Under the pieces are notes generated by a model that was given only the letters and a program-made list of their open reading frames with translations, made no database searches and was not told the origin of the DNA. 64,000 bases of DNA, taken from NCBI RefSeq assembly GCF_932274485.2, contig NC_065880.2:49958894-50022893 (forward strand), written 5' to 3'. Below, piece after piece: positions 12,001 through 23,212 of the stretch. The stretch is from Patella vulgata. Taxonomy: Eukaryota; Mollusca; Gastropoda; Patellidae. The position numbers and the translations under genes were made by a program. The number at the start of each line of letters is the position of its first letter. The stretch's first letter is position 1.

Positions 12001-15000
12001 AAGCCAACCCACACTGACAAGAGTGACTACAAAACTTGAGCTATTTTTTAAAGGAAAGCTGTAGTTACTGCTTTCCAAAAGTTTGACAATGCAAACATTG
12101 GTGAAAGTGTCATTTCTTTAATATTTCATAGAGCCAGGACTTTTGAGGTTTGCTAAACCAAGCATCATTGTCAGGGGGAGTGCAAGTCGTATTAAGATAC
12201 CAGTACAGCGAGTTAACGGTGCTGACGGTAATATATCTGTAAAATGGAAAACTAAAGACATCTCAGCTAAACATGGAAAAGACTACGATGGGGGAGAAGG
12301 GGAATTAAAATTCGTTTCCGGAGAAACGAACAAATTCATAGTCATACCACTTCTTGGTACTAACAATGAGGTAAGTTACATAATACAGATGTTTCCATTA
12401 TTGTTTTATTTTGAAATATTACTTATCTACAACGTGGGGGGGGGGGTAAATCTACTTTATTTAAATTGGTATTGTTCATTTTATCTGGATATTTTTGACA
12501 TTTTTGGTGATCCGTCTAAATATATTTTTGTCCTGTATTATAAATAGAAACGAGAGAGAGATGATAGCTTTGAAGTTGAATTAGGTCAGTGTACAGGTGG
12601 AGCTGAATTAGGAAAGTTAAACAGAACTATTGTTACTATAGTTAATGATAAAGGTAATGATAAATAAATCCAATTTCTGATCTTTATATGAACCACATCC
12701 AGATATCCGTTATGAATTATGAGTCGATAAGATTCTTAAGAACATCAAGATATTCAACGCAAACGTACCAAAAAAGATGTGTTAGGGATTTTTTCTGAAT
12801 TCGCATACTATTGAGTAGTGGTAATAATACAATTTAATGTATGGTAATATTAACGTCTTTCATCTGGATGTGGTTGTTGACCGATAATTTACTTGTCATG
12901 ACAACGATCACCGGACACAAAGCAGGTATAATTCACAATATTCGTGCTATATTAAATTTGCCTTACATTACTGTACCGGTGCTTAATCACAGTTAGATAG
13001 GCGATATGCTGCTGTCTTGTTACAGACCTAGCTCACCAAATATTGCCCCCCCCCCCCCAACCAGCATCCTTTGTTCTAGAAAAAGTAATACATGTATATA
13101 TTTTCTCTTTCAGAATTTGTTGGAATGGTGGGTCGGATTATGAGCAGAACATTTAGTTATTTAGATGAGATTGAAGACACATCCTATATTGATCAATTTA
13201 AGAATGCTATGAACGTGAATGGTGGAAATATAGAAGAAGCGACATTTGTAGATTACATATTCCATTTTTTAACATTTATTTGGAAGGTAGTTAAATTAAA
13301 TCTTATATCTTATTTTATAATCCATGCAAAGATTACATTAATAATTTGCATCATTATGGCTCTTTCGGTTACGTCAAAATAGTCGCATGTATCATATACA
13401 TCCCAGATTACGCTTGGTTGGTTAATAATTGCGTTATCCTCAACACCCGAGGCTCGGCAACTTTATCAAAGGCTAGCGATGCGATGCCAATCATCTGGGC
13501 TCATAACGAGCTTATGACTAGATCCTTAACAAATGAGTCCACGGTAGGATGTTTAGCACCTGGGCCCAGGATGAGATGTCTAACAAGCAAACTCACGACA
13601 GGATCCTCCGGATTTGGTCTCACGATGAGATGATATACGCCTAAAATGAGATGTTTAATGACTGGACTTGCAATGGGTAGCAGCTTCATTTAAACTTTGT
13701 GGGTAATAAGCCTTGTACAGCGAATCGGGCCATTTTTAATCTCTTCACTCATCTGCTGTAACATTAGTTAACGATGACATTTGCGACGCTGTCCAAATGC
13801 GTAGAAACGCAAAACAAATTGGACGTGATAGTTAATATGAATATCTTAACCAGCAATATCTATATCTATTTATAAATTTATTATTCTCATTTTATTGTAG
13901 ATTATATTTGCTTTCATACCACCAGTCCACTTCCTAGGTGGATGGCCAACCTTTTTAATTTCATTAGCAATGATCGGTTTCTTAACGGCTCTCATTGGTG
14001 ATTTGGCCAGTTTATTTGGTTGTTTGATTGGTCTAGAGGATAGTATTACCGCAATTACTTTGGTTGCATTGGGAACCAGTATGCCTGATACGTTTGCTAG
14101 TAAAACTGCTGCCCTTATGGAAAGATATGCCGACAGTTCTGTTGGAAATGTAACCGGGAGTAACTCTGTCAACGTGTTTCTAGGATTAGGCCTACCGTGG
14201 GTTATTGCTAGTATATATTGGGAGGCAAAAGTAAGTAATTTTTTAGTGCATTCATAGTTAACTAATGAAAATACACCAAATATTTGCCCCAAATTCACTG
14301 AGATTGCATGGAATATTAAATGATCATAAGGAGCTATGTGTATAGTACCATTCGATTACTTTCTTTAAACTGGATGGATAATCTGTTTGTGTTTACATCT
14401 GAAAACACTTCTCAATGGAGAATTTATTTTATATATACAAATATTTGTTGTAGTTCCAATGAATACTTATGAATTTGACACTGAATTAAATATATTTTAA
14501 TGAATTAATAATCCAATCAGTTTACCCACATTTTGTATGAAATTTACTGAGGCTCTTCTGAATGGAGCCAAAAGTTCAAAATTGTCTCGGGGGAATTCCT
14601 CAGCGAATGCTACACTTCCATGCTCGCTATATATGACTCTCGTTCATTCAAACCCAATCTCCCTTTACCAAATTACTGCCTACGACACTGAACATTGCAA
14701 TAGTGCCAATTATAGCCTACTATATTGCGCAATCGGAAACAATTGACATGTATGAAATGTTTTTTTCTCGTATAAAGGCCATGTTGGACAAGGGTTAATA
14801 GGGCATAAATAGTTGTTGTTTTTTTTTAAAGTATGCTAACTATAATTTTATTAAAGGCTAGTCAATTAGACTACATTTGTGGGCCATAAAGTGTAGCTTG
14901 TTTTGTTGAAAGGAAGTGTATATATACACACTTATACCCTTTTTTCATCCTAATTAAAAAAAATTTATTATCAGATCATCAGTTATTCTGTTTCCTTGTA

Positions 15001-15253
15001 CTTTTTTCAGGGTTCGACATTCCAGGTTCCGGTTGGATCTTTGGTATTTAGTGTGATTCTCTATACCATTGCTGCTGTCATAGCTCTCAGTCTATTGGTA
15101 ATAAGACGTAATGTTAAATTTTTCGGAAATGCCGAACTTGGTGGACCTACAGCTGGAAAGATCACGTGTGGTGTTATATTCATTACATTATGGGTCCTAT
15201 ATGTTTTATTTTCAGCTCTACAAGCCAAGAAAATCATCAGTTTTCAGATATGA
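1..15253 (+). CDS. SLC8A (NCX): Sodium/calcium exchanger (NCX, SLC8 family), C-terminal 739 aa, 5' end outside window
   Basis: Plasma-membrane antiporter exchanging Na+ for Ca2+. Exons by GT/AG borders and phase: 1-407 (enters mid-exon; reading frame from base 2), 1890-1949, 2372-2449, 2636-2685, 3921-4049, 4498-4673, 11400-11629, 12132-12370, 12548-12653, 13114-13286, 13901-14230, 15011-15253. They sum to 2220 in-frame bases with no internal stop. The first exon carries alpha-1 (LALGTSAPEILLSVIE, GDLGPGTIVGSASFN). Exons 2-5 encode a basic/acidic start of the cytosolic loop. Exons 6-7 form Calx-beta domain 1, with an acidic IIDDDEWEEDE segment; exons 8-9 form Calx-beta 2. Exon 11 holds alpha-2 (ITLVALGTSMPDTFASK, GNVTGSNSVNVFLG). 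The last exon ends the final membrane segments with TGA. Gene identity is very secure; the vertebrate paralog number cannot be assigned. No clear polyadenylation signal was seen close to the stop. Confidence 0.95.
893..1467. mobile_element. Palindromic MITE with long TIRs and TA target site (NCX intron 1)
   Basis: About 65 bp at 893-960 reappears inverted at 1400-1467 with few differences; shared pieces include CGAGTGGTAAT, GGGCGTTTTCGA and ATATTCGG-GGTCAAA. The element is flanked on both sides by TA (891-892 and 1468-1469). It has no coding capacity. TA duplication and long TIRs suggest a Tc1/mariner-type non-autonomous element. Family name unknown. Confidence 0.6.
3105..3205 (+). repeat. 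SINE family A fragment (3' half), NCX intron 4
   Basis: Contains the family-A body: GGCCGAGGTCCTGTGTACA, then TTGGCAGTTGGAATTCGAT and AAGAGTAGGCCGTAG. The tRNA-like head and the 3' tail are missing. Confidence 0.7.
7126..7385. mobile_element. hAT-like MITE with perfect 12-bp TIR and 8-bp TSD
   Basis: TIRs CATAGGCGTACG (7126-7137) and its exact inverse (7374-7385) are bracketed by the direct repeat CACATAAC at 7118-7125 and 7386-7393. The interior ends in a long G run, a short CGCCGCC segment, then a long C run, able to fold back. 8-bp duplications fit the hAT superfamily. Non-coding. Confidence 0.85.
7718..8041. mobile_element. MITE with CAGGGGCGGAT ends, copy 1
   Basis: Begins CAGGGGCGGATCTAGG and ends with the inverse ATCCGCCTCTG; ATTAAAC is duplicated at 7711-7717 and 8042-8048. 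Carries several runs of 9-12 G. The short reading frames across it are by-products of the repeat. Confidence 0.8.
8802..8915 (+). repeat. Diverged direct repeat, copy 1 (pair with 9244-9363)
   Basis: Shares ATTACCAAATT, GCCCGGCACCA and GTTTGTCAAATTCGATTT with 9244-9363 in the same order. A LINE 3' end lies between the two copies. Confidence 0.55.
8965..9243 (+). mobile_element. LINE 3' end fragment
   Basis: In frame 8984-9106 it reads SFSYQAPVLWGNLPFSLRCC, then SFKKQLKSHLF and a stop. This is the C-terminal signature of CR1/L2-like non-LTR retrotransposon ORF2 (compare the LINE at 44250-45697). It is followed by a short 3' UTR ending GCGCGCTATAAAT and a (TAA)n tail at about 9222-9243. Dead-on-arrival 5' truncation. 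Confidence 0.75.
10850..11110. repeat. 21-bp and 29-bp tandem arrays of AACACAAG motif
   Basis: Four to five units of about 21 bp (AACACAAGTTTCAGAAATTTC) at 10850-10965, then about three units of 29 bp built on ACACAAGTTTTGTGTTG at 10980-11075. The 29-bp unit contains an internal palindrome (ACACAAG/CTTGTGT type). Part of the right subterminal region of the 5320-11149 element. Confidence 0.85.
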
Positions 15254-15409
15254 TTGTATTACTGTGTTTTAAGTCACTTATGTTAGTATACCTAGTAGAT
15301 AACTGTCACACGTTTCAGTTCCATTGACTAATATGTTTCGTCCACAATTTCGTATACTAGGCTAAATGAAGATGCTGGCAGAAAGAGTACATCAAAATTC
15401 AAAACAAGG

Positions 15410-15530
15410 CAGGGTCTAACGGACCACTTACAGGGGGGTAGTGGGCCGCACGGGTGGGCCAAGGGGTCCGTGTGTGCGCCCCCCCCCCCCCCGCCCCCGG
15501 GTTTGGGATTCTTGCCACAGATAAAGCCAA
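15410..15530. repeat. GC-rich MITE-like fragment with C16 run
   Basis: Short segment with GGACCACTTACAGGGGGG, CACGGGTGGGCC and a run of 16 C, unlike the AT-rich surroundings and abutting a SINE-A copy. The ends are unresolved. Confidence 0.35.
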
Positions 15531-15832
15531 TGATGTCTGCTCCGACTGGGATAATGAAGACGGCCATACGCCATAGAGTGTGCTATGGAGGTAAAGTTGC
15601 CCGGGCAGCTGCGCTATGACTACTCTTATATCGAATTCCAAATGCCAAGGGTTCCTTTACGTACACACCAATATGTACACAGGACCTCGTTATTACGTCC
15701 TATACGTTGACCCTTGTCAGGCCCTCTGTTCTACACCACTGACAAGGGGCAACTACGCCCTAAAATCCATACGTACTTTCCCGGCCCACAAAGGTTAGCG
15801 AGTCAACGTCTTATCCACTGAGACCGGCTACT
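15530..15832 (-). repeat. SINE family A copy, antisense to NCX, just downstream of the gene
   Basis: Shows, inverted, the family-A order: head with a GGTCTCAGTGGATAAGACG-like segment, GTTGCCCCTTGTCAGTGG, GAGGTCCTGTGTACA, GGAATTCGATATAAGAGTA and the GTCTTCATTATCCCAGTC end. It lacks the TGAAA-type tail. Diverged. Confidence 0.75.
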
Positions 15833-16214
15833 GTATATACAAATATTTAACGTTATAGAACAATCAATATAATATAAGATCCCTCCAATTTCAATATTTT
15901 ATTTTTGACCTAAATCAAACAGATTTATCCCAAATACTGTATACCATTTATATGTATTGTTTTCTTATTTTTCATATTTGTTATATATATTATATTATAT
16001 TTAAAAAGCTATTTTTGTTACTATGCATAATTCAGTATTTTTATATACGTTTCATTATTGAATATAATAGTTGTTAATATTAACAATGTTCTACTTCTAT
16101 AGATAATACCGATTAAATTTGATATAAACGGACTTCGTTGTCAGATTGTCAAATGGGAGATACACTTAGCTTTGTTGCCAGGGCGAGACCTAAATTGTAG
16201 TTACTTCCCTTTGA

Positions 16215-16551
16215 TTGAAATGAAATGGGGTTTAACGTTCTACTGTTCTGCTCCGAACTGGGCTAATGAAGACGGACATACGCCATACAGTGTGGTAAGG
16301 GACATTATGCCCGGACGGCGGCACTACAGCCTACTCTTATATCGAATTCCAACTGTCAAGGGATCTTTTACGTGCACGCCAATATGTACACGGGACCTCG
16401 GTTTTTCGTCCCATCAGAATGACTAAACAGCTGTCCTTGTCAGGCCCTCCGTCCTACATCACTGACAAGGGGGAACCACGCTGGGAAATCTGGATCGAAC
16501 ACCCGACCTCCAGACCAGCGATCCAGCGTCTCACCCACTTTAGCCACCGTG
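16215..16551 (-). repeat. SINE family A, near full length
   Basis: tRNA-derived SINE. On the minus strand it runs from CACGGTGGCTAAAGTGGGTGA (A-box-like) and GGTCGGGTGTTCGATCC (B box, near 16492-16509), through a long family-specific body, to a CATTTCATTTC tail at 16215. RNA polymerase III type architecture; mobilised by a LINE in trans. Confidence 0.85.
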
Positions 16552-16779
16552 AAGCTGTCAAGACAACACTCGCGTGTTATTTCCTTGTGTATTTTAGCGC
16601 AGTGCCTGCCGATCAAATCTTGCAGGACTGTTGTATGCCCTGGATACAAAACATCAAAGATAATTGTATCCAAGCACCGATCAGAAAGGGGAACAATTGG
16701 CCCATTGAGCTTGGATAAGTAACCTACACTACACTAAATTTTCAAACCCTCAGCGTCAACTTGACACAAACTAGGTAAT

Positions 16780-17300
16780 TTGCAGGGCCGGCGGAAGCAA
16801 TTCTTGACCGTGGGGGCTACCGTCCTAAGACTTTATGCGATGGTTCAGGGGCCGGAAACTCCTGGGGGTCTAGATCGTCGGAGACGCTTTCTAAGCGATT
16901 TCTGGCTTGTACAATTACTCAGCAATGAAGTTTTTATGTTTTTTTAATCCCTTACCACGAAAGCACCGCAGTGATTTCCTGTGATGTTGAACTGGACAAA
17001 TATATACAAAATATTACCAAGGTTGTGGACATTCTAGATGTCACAGTTTTCATCCGATTTTGATGAAACTTACAATGTATGTTTATAACAGTAACTTCTT
17101 GGATTATGACCGCTGATTGTACGAAAACTCACATTTTTAGCTTGTGGGCACCCTAGAGGTCACAATTTTATTGATGGTAACAACCGTTCAAAAATATCAC
17201 AGTTAACCATTAAGACTGAGTACAATTTCAAAGTTCAAATGGCCGCTCCCCTTTACGCAAATAATGTAAAAGCATATAATACCCTGGGCAACCATCCGAT
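16780..17300. repeat. MITE remnant plus diverged repeat monomers
   Basis: Starts like a MITE end (CAGGGCCGGCGGAAG, 16784 on). From about 17000 two diverged copies of one motif follow: GTTGTGGACATTCTAGATG and GTCACAGTTTTCATCCGAT, then CTTGTGGGCACCCTAGAGG and GTCACAATTTTATTG. No coding. Confidence 0.4.
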
Positions 17301-18066
17301 GTAAACTGTGGTCGCGACAACAGTCTGAACCAGCACCCGAATTGGCCATGTCAGTTGTTTCGCCTGCTATATTTTCTGCTATTTATTCATTTCTAAAACT
17401 ATATTTTTTGACGATGGTGATGAAGAAATGCTTTTAAAAAATTTTCTTACAACGCCGGGTTAACTGGTAACATGGGTCATTTCAGACAAATTTTTGTCGT
17501 GGGTCTATATATATTCGAATAAGAAATCTTAATCTGTCAAATTCATTAAGAAAACTCAAATAAAAATCAAAGTTGTTAATAAATCATACCCTAACCCTCA
17601 TTCTCTAACTTCCGGGTGTTACCATGGAGCCTGAAATGCGGTCCATGGTGTAAATAACGCATTGGCAATCGGCAATTTTATATTTTTCAGACAAATCTAT
17701 ACACGTATCAGCCTATTGGGCCATCTTTAAACTATCCCGACCGTGCTCTATCGTATGGTACGGCTGGGAGGTCACAATTTATTTCCGATTTGCGCTTACC
17801 CCAACTTCGCCGTAGATGAGATTTAGAACACTTTCCTGTGGGTATAGATAGAAACTGGAACCGATGACTTCGTTGTCCAAATCTGTGGATAAACAAATGA
17901 AATTGGGTTTGCAGTATATGAAATTCTACACATTTGAATATCATGCAACCTAAAGTATCCCACATCAAAGTACCCAGTCATTCATACAATAACCCACGTC
18001 CTGTATAAAATAATGTTGGTCAACTATAAAGCATTGTATTTGTCAGCAATTATTAATACCATATAG

Positions 18067-18461
18067 CAGGGGCGGATCCAGGAATTTTTGCAGGGGGGGG
18101 GGGCATGTTCCTAAGACAATGTATCTCCCCCCCTCCTCCCGCATGGTCTCTATCGTCATTTTGGCGTATATACATACACATTGAGCTTTTTAAACAGAGA
18201 AATTCAACACCTCGTTTGACGTCAATTTTTATTATGAATTAATACAATGACATTGGGATTCAATTTCATGGATGCAAAGCATTAATTGTGATATCACATA
18301 AAGTCTATATCATTATCTCGTGCTTTGAGTGCCCATCCTGTCCCAAATCTTACGCCGAGAAACCTTTCTCATAAAAAGTGTTGATTTCAAAAAAAATTTA
18401 TGTAGCTGAGCAGGGGGGGGGGGGGGTCGACCCCCCAAACCCCGCTCTGGATCCGCCCCTG
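18067..18461. mobile_element. MITE with CAGGGGCGGATCCAG ends, copy 2
   Basis: 15-bp perfect TIR CAGGGGCGGATCCAG at 18067 and inverted ending at 18461. TATAG is repeated directly outside both ends (18062-18066, 18462-18466), shorter than the 7 bp of copy 1, so the true duplication may have eroded. Long G runs near both ends. Confidence 0.8.
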
Positions 18462-19287
18462 TATAGTCGTTGAAAATGAACACTAATTATGCAGACAGGG
18501 TTGTGTGTGTACTGTGACTGATTATCCTGAATCGATTTTTTTTTTTTTTTAAAAAAACAGCATAAAATTGCGTACAAGACATAATAATAATTTCCATATC
18601 TGATTAGCAGTAACGGGATTATATATCATACGAAATCAGTTAAAATATAGTATGCCACATAAACTATCAGATCTCGTTAAAGTATTACCAAAGATTGTTT
18701 TAAAGTTTGGGCTAAATATAAGTGTAATTAATAAAGTATTATAGATTTAAAATGCCGAAAGCAAAAAGAGAGTCATATATTATGAGATATTTTACACTAC
18801 ATCATCGGTGACATTTACATAGAAGTTCTGTTTCTGGGATTTAGTGCAATGTTATATAATTTACATTGCCTTCGGTGATCTATTTGTATGAATAAGGATT
18901 TAGTATTTCATCCACGCCCGTGGCATTTGATATTTCTGATAGAAGATAAGTGAACCATTATAATGACAGTTATACGACTGGACGGACAGGCGGAATAAGT
19001 AGAAAAAACTCAATTGACATTAATTATTCTTAACGACACTCACAATTGTTCAAAGTTAATATATCAGAGACATGTATTTTACAATAGCTGGAGTGGTGTA
19101 AATATTTCATCATACTGATGAATAGTTTTTTTCCCCTGATGCTCGGATGCAGGGATACTTCAAGATTTCTCTCTGTTCAATGTTTTTATTTATATTATGA
19201 TGTCAAAGCAACATTCCATAATTATAAATGGTTATATAGGCCGGTAAATGTTCTGTGGCCTAAATATAACTTTAGGGAAATCAACAA

Positions 19288-19366
19288 GAAATGAAATGAA
19301 ATGGGGTTTAACGTTTTGTTCTACACCTACAGGGTTACATGGAAATTTTGCCCAGACAGGCAGACA
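19288..19366 (-). repeat. SINE family A tail fragment
   Basis: GAAATGAAATGGGGTTTAAC followed by an eroded body and GGAAATTTTGCCCAGACAGG. Only the 3' part of the SINE is left. Confidence 0.65.
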
Positions 19367-19927
19367 AATAGAAACAACCAATGTAATACTTTAAATGGCT
19401 ATACTATGATTTAACCGATATGAATAACTGATATACTTTTTTTTTAAAATAATATACTTTGGATTGTTTATTAAATTCTATATTTAACCTTTGTTCTATA
19501 TATTGAGGCTCTAGAAGAATCTATAGCGGTAGAGCGTGTCTATATCAGGATGAATTTGACAGGGCAGCGGTGCTAAAATTACAATTGCAGTTAGAATAAA
19601 TAATGTTTGGTAATTCATAAATTAGTGATTAATGAATATTAATCTGACAGTTACTTACCGCCATTTAAAATATTTCGCGAAAAACAAAAACAGCAAGAAT
19701 GGTTTTATGCGTTGATCATTTTGATTTCAACAGCTCCGATTTGTTACCATCTGTGACTATTGGCATTTGTTATATCTTAGATCTAGTTTAGAGTTAAGCG
19801 TACAGCTGTGACATATCTAAATAAAACATGTGTGTGCTCTTGTTCATCGATATCGGAAATTGTCACAGTATGTACCGCAGATAGGTATTGGATTTCAAAA
19901 AACGTTGATTTTCTTGTTACAATATTT

Positions 19928-20042
19928 GTCAAATTTAACAAATCAAAGCCTCAACATAACAAAATAATGGTTAAATATAGAGTTATGTGTCAAATTTAAC
20001 AAATCAAAGCCTCAACATAACAAAATAATGGTTAAATATATA
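19928..20042 (+). repeat. 61-bp recent tandem duplication
   Basis: The stretch from GTCAAATTTAACAAATC to GGTTAAATATA occurs twice in a row with a 61-bp step and essentially no differences. Confidence 0.9.
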
Positions 20043-20164
20043 GAATTAAAGACGACACACAATCAAAAGTATATACTGTACTTTTAATTAAAAAAATAAT
20101 TGGTCCAAAATACATGTATATTTAAATCGATCAATAGTTATTTAAAGTTTACATTTAAGATTTT

Positions 20165-20375
20165 GTTAAATGTCTTTGGCCTCGGTGTTGGCCAAGAAAG
20201 TACCCCGCGATGTTCAAGTGTGCTTTTTGCTTGTTAGTGGTAACGGACGGAAAGCCTGAAAATGAAAAGTGCCTGGTGGTTCGGATGAGACGGAAACCAT
20301 GAACTCCCATGTACACGTTAAAGAATCATTGACTGCTGTGCAAAAAAGTATAGGACGTTAAAACACCATTTATTT
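20165..20375 (+). repeat. Diverged SINE family A copy
   Basis: Retains GTTGGCCAAGAAAGT, GGTTCGGATGAGACGGAAAC, ACTCCCATGTACACG and GGACGTTAAAACACCATTT in family-A order. Older than the other copies. Confidence 0.5.
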
Positions 20376-20704
20376 TGAGGGAATTGCAATATGAATGTGC
20401 CACGCTGACATTTGGTTATATAAGGAGTTTCTATCGACCACTGATTAGATAAAGTGATTTGCATTCAATCAAATTTTCATCTTTAACGTCCAACTAATTC
20501 AAATTGATTACCCTAATCAGCGAATTTATCGACACTGATTTCCGAAGCGCTTTCCTTAAATGCCAAATCACCCCAGGCGCGATTTAATCGGGTGATCACG
20601 TGTTGTTGTTTTTTTTCATCTATGTCCAGCCACAAGAATTGTTTACAAGCTAATCGGCGCATTTAACGAACTCGCTAAAGTACTTTGACATCGACTATAC
20701 TGTC

Positions 20705-20831
20705 ACATGATATCTCCACGTTTCCTCCTACTGCTAAAGACCCCTACACGCAAGCGAATTATTGAAATAAAATTAAACCATGTTAGTCCCGAAATGACCT
20801 ATATATATAGTTTGTGTCGAGTGGACGTTAA

Positions 20832-20866
<35 letters not shown>
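20705..20866 (+). repeat. SINE family B 3' part with (CT)n tail
   Basis: CTACTGCTAAAGACCCCTAC, ACGCAAGCGAATTATTG, TTAGTCCCGAAATGACCTA and GTGTCGAGTGGACGTTAAAC are followed by about 30 bases of pure CT (20834-20864). The tRNA-like head is absent. Confidence 0.85.
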
Positions 20867-20868
<2 letters not shown>

Positions 20869-21939
20869 TCCACTAATTTCAGTCGATTTGGCAAGTCGAT
20901 AAAACGCATATAGATTAATTAGTTTGTTATTTAGGCTATGTGTATACTCAATATAAGGGAATGTCTATATACATGTATATAAACTGGAATTACAAATTAT
21001 TTACTAATATACAGACGTTACATCCGAGATATTCGAATTAGATTGTATGTCAAATTTAATTCTTAAAAGTGATAATGCCTCTATATCATAGACCTAGATA
21101 GTGGGAAAAAAGAATGTGTCAATTATTGATAAGGGTGGGACAACTTTTAAACCCCATTCAAGTTTATGATTATTTTTCATTCAAAAGTGAGAAAAGCCAC
21201 GTGTCTCAACCTTCTCATTATAGCAACCAGTGTAACACATTTCTGTACAGAATAAAACACTGCCGACTAGCACGTATACAAACATCTCTGAGTATATTAC
21301 AGTCTACAAATTGAGTTCGGTCTGTTTATACAGAACGAAGTTTTTACCAGTAGTATATATATAATAAATATTAACAATTTAGGATACACATGTATTTGGT
21401 CGATTTTTCGAATAATTTTAATATGAGGGGATTTGCATGTGACATAAGAGATAATATGATGACAAGAATGCGCTGAACATTATCAACTCTAATACGTGTT
21501 ATAGAGTTCGAGAGGGGGTAAGCAGGATAAGTATGCCCTACAACGTGCAAATTAATAAGTCATGCCTTGCATTAGGTAGTCTCTATACGGTATTACTATA
21601 TAGACTATATAGGGAACGCTCAGGAAAATAAATGAACAGTGCGGGTAAACTGATAAACAAATTATAGACAAACAAAAATTATTTGTGTTACGTGTTCACA
21701 AATTAGAGTCAGGCGCTACGTGGGATATATTCGGGTCAACATAAACTATAGCGTCTCCGCCCTGGCCGAATTATTGTACCGTAATATTGAGTAATCTTAA
21801 TTGTAATATAGAATGACGTGCATGATACCTCGCTTTGATGGTAATTGGTTTCAAAATGCCGAGATCAGTATTTTAAACAAAAATGAAATAAATCTTTATA
21901 ACCAAAGGTCAGATTGACACATTAATATTTTAATTCCCT

Positions 21940-22225
21940 CGAAATGAAATGCAATGGTGTTTAACGTCCTACTTTTCTGCGCCAGCCGGGATAATAAAAA
22001 CAGCCATGCACAATATGTGCTCGGAACTTTGGCACGATATCGGCGAATCCACCTCTCTTTAGCTGCCAGGGGTTGTTTAACATGCACGCCAACAATACCC
22101 CGCTTTTTCCTCCCATCCGAAAGACTATAATGCCGTTTCTTGCTAGACTCTTATTCTTCATACCAGACATAGGTGAGCCACGCTGAAATCCAGTACGTTC
22201 TCTACCAACACCCGAATCCAACACA
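21940..22225 (-). repeat. Diverged SINE family A copy
   Basis: GAAATGAAATGCAATGGTGT at the tail end, then inverted family-A body pieces (AACATGCACGCCAACA, CCCATCCGAAAGAC, GTGAGCCACGCTG) and an eroded B-box side. The reading frames here are repeat noise. Confidence 0.65.
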
Positions 22226-23138
22226 GAACTTCCTAGTTAATGCAAAGTACCTTTCACACTGATAACTCATGGGTTTACGGGCATAAATAAAAAAAAATAC
22301 GCCCAATTAAAAAACTTTTTATTTATTTATGTATTCATGTACTTTAATACATATAATTATGTACATAGCTGCCATGAAAACTTATTTCCCCGAATAAAAA
22401 TAAACGCACTGATTTGTAACTATCCATGCAGTATAAATTTACATGAGTTAAACAAAAATATTTATAAATCTATTATATCTTGTTATTAATGTTCTGTGAA
22501 ATGATATGTTAGCGAGATGAAATTTTAATTTAATCATATTATCATTTTACACATGTCCGATAATTTGCAAAACAGTAGGCCTACTGTGAACTCATATCGG
22601 AATAATGCAATATGACCAGATATATTAGTTTTTAATTATTATATTTACAGAACATTTAGACAATATCATATCTATTTGCAATTGATCGATATTTTCGATG
22701 TACTGTACTTGTAGTCGACCTAGGTATTTATAATTATATTTAGAATGACCACACAATCATGTGTAGTAAAGATTCACTACTACATGTATAGTGTAGACTA
22801 CAAAACACGAAAACATATTTCTCAATTTATTAGATCTACTTGGCAAATAATATCTTTTCAAAATATCAATTATCGAAATTATAAACTGCATACAAAGTTT
22901 AATTAATCGAATGTATCTCTTATTGAATTTGAAATGCCTATTATTACTCTAGTATAGGCCTATATTATATTTATCCATTTATGAAAGAAAACAATGACAG
23001 GTTTTAATGTCTCCTTTGCCACGTTGCATATCCAAGATGTTATCCACTCAAAATCATCGAAGCGGTGAACAAACATACGACAATAATAATTAAAGGTATC
23101 GTATAAAGCGGATTTGATTTACAACATGCACAATTTAA

Positions 23139-23181
23139 CACGTGGTTTATTACTGTCATTCACTGAATTATAAACCACGTG
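23139..23181. promoter_or_regulatory. Perfect 12-bp inverted repeat of CACGTG sites upstream of PDI
   Basis: CACGTGGTTTAT (23139-23150) and its exact inverse ATAAACCACGTG (23170-23181) are separated by 19 bp, about 130-170 bp before the PDI start codon. Each arm holds the palindrome CACGTG (E-box; also close to the ATF6/XBP1 TGACGTGG core). Function is inferred from position and from the known ER-stress control of PDI genes. Confidence 0.5.
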
Positions 23182-23193
23182 ACTTATTTTTAT

Positions 23194-23212
23194 CCAATCG
23201 CATATAAACACG
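23194..23212 (+). promoter_or_regulatory. ERSE-like element (CCAAT-N9-ACACG)
   Basis: The ER stress response element is CCAAT-N9-CCACG. Here CCAAT (23194-23198) and ACACG (23208-23212) have the exact 9-bp spacing and one mismatch. It sits about 100 bp before the ATG of an ER-lumen chaperone gene, where such an element is expected (NF-Y plus ATF6/XBP1). It could be chance in AT-rich DNA. Confidence 0.4.

Noticed and set aside
13346-13689. Overlapping open frames on both strands in NCX intron 10
   Set aside because: Short repeated TGGGCTCATAACGAG/GATGAGATG-like motifs with no domain; the true exons end at 13286 and resume at 13901.
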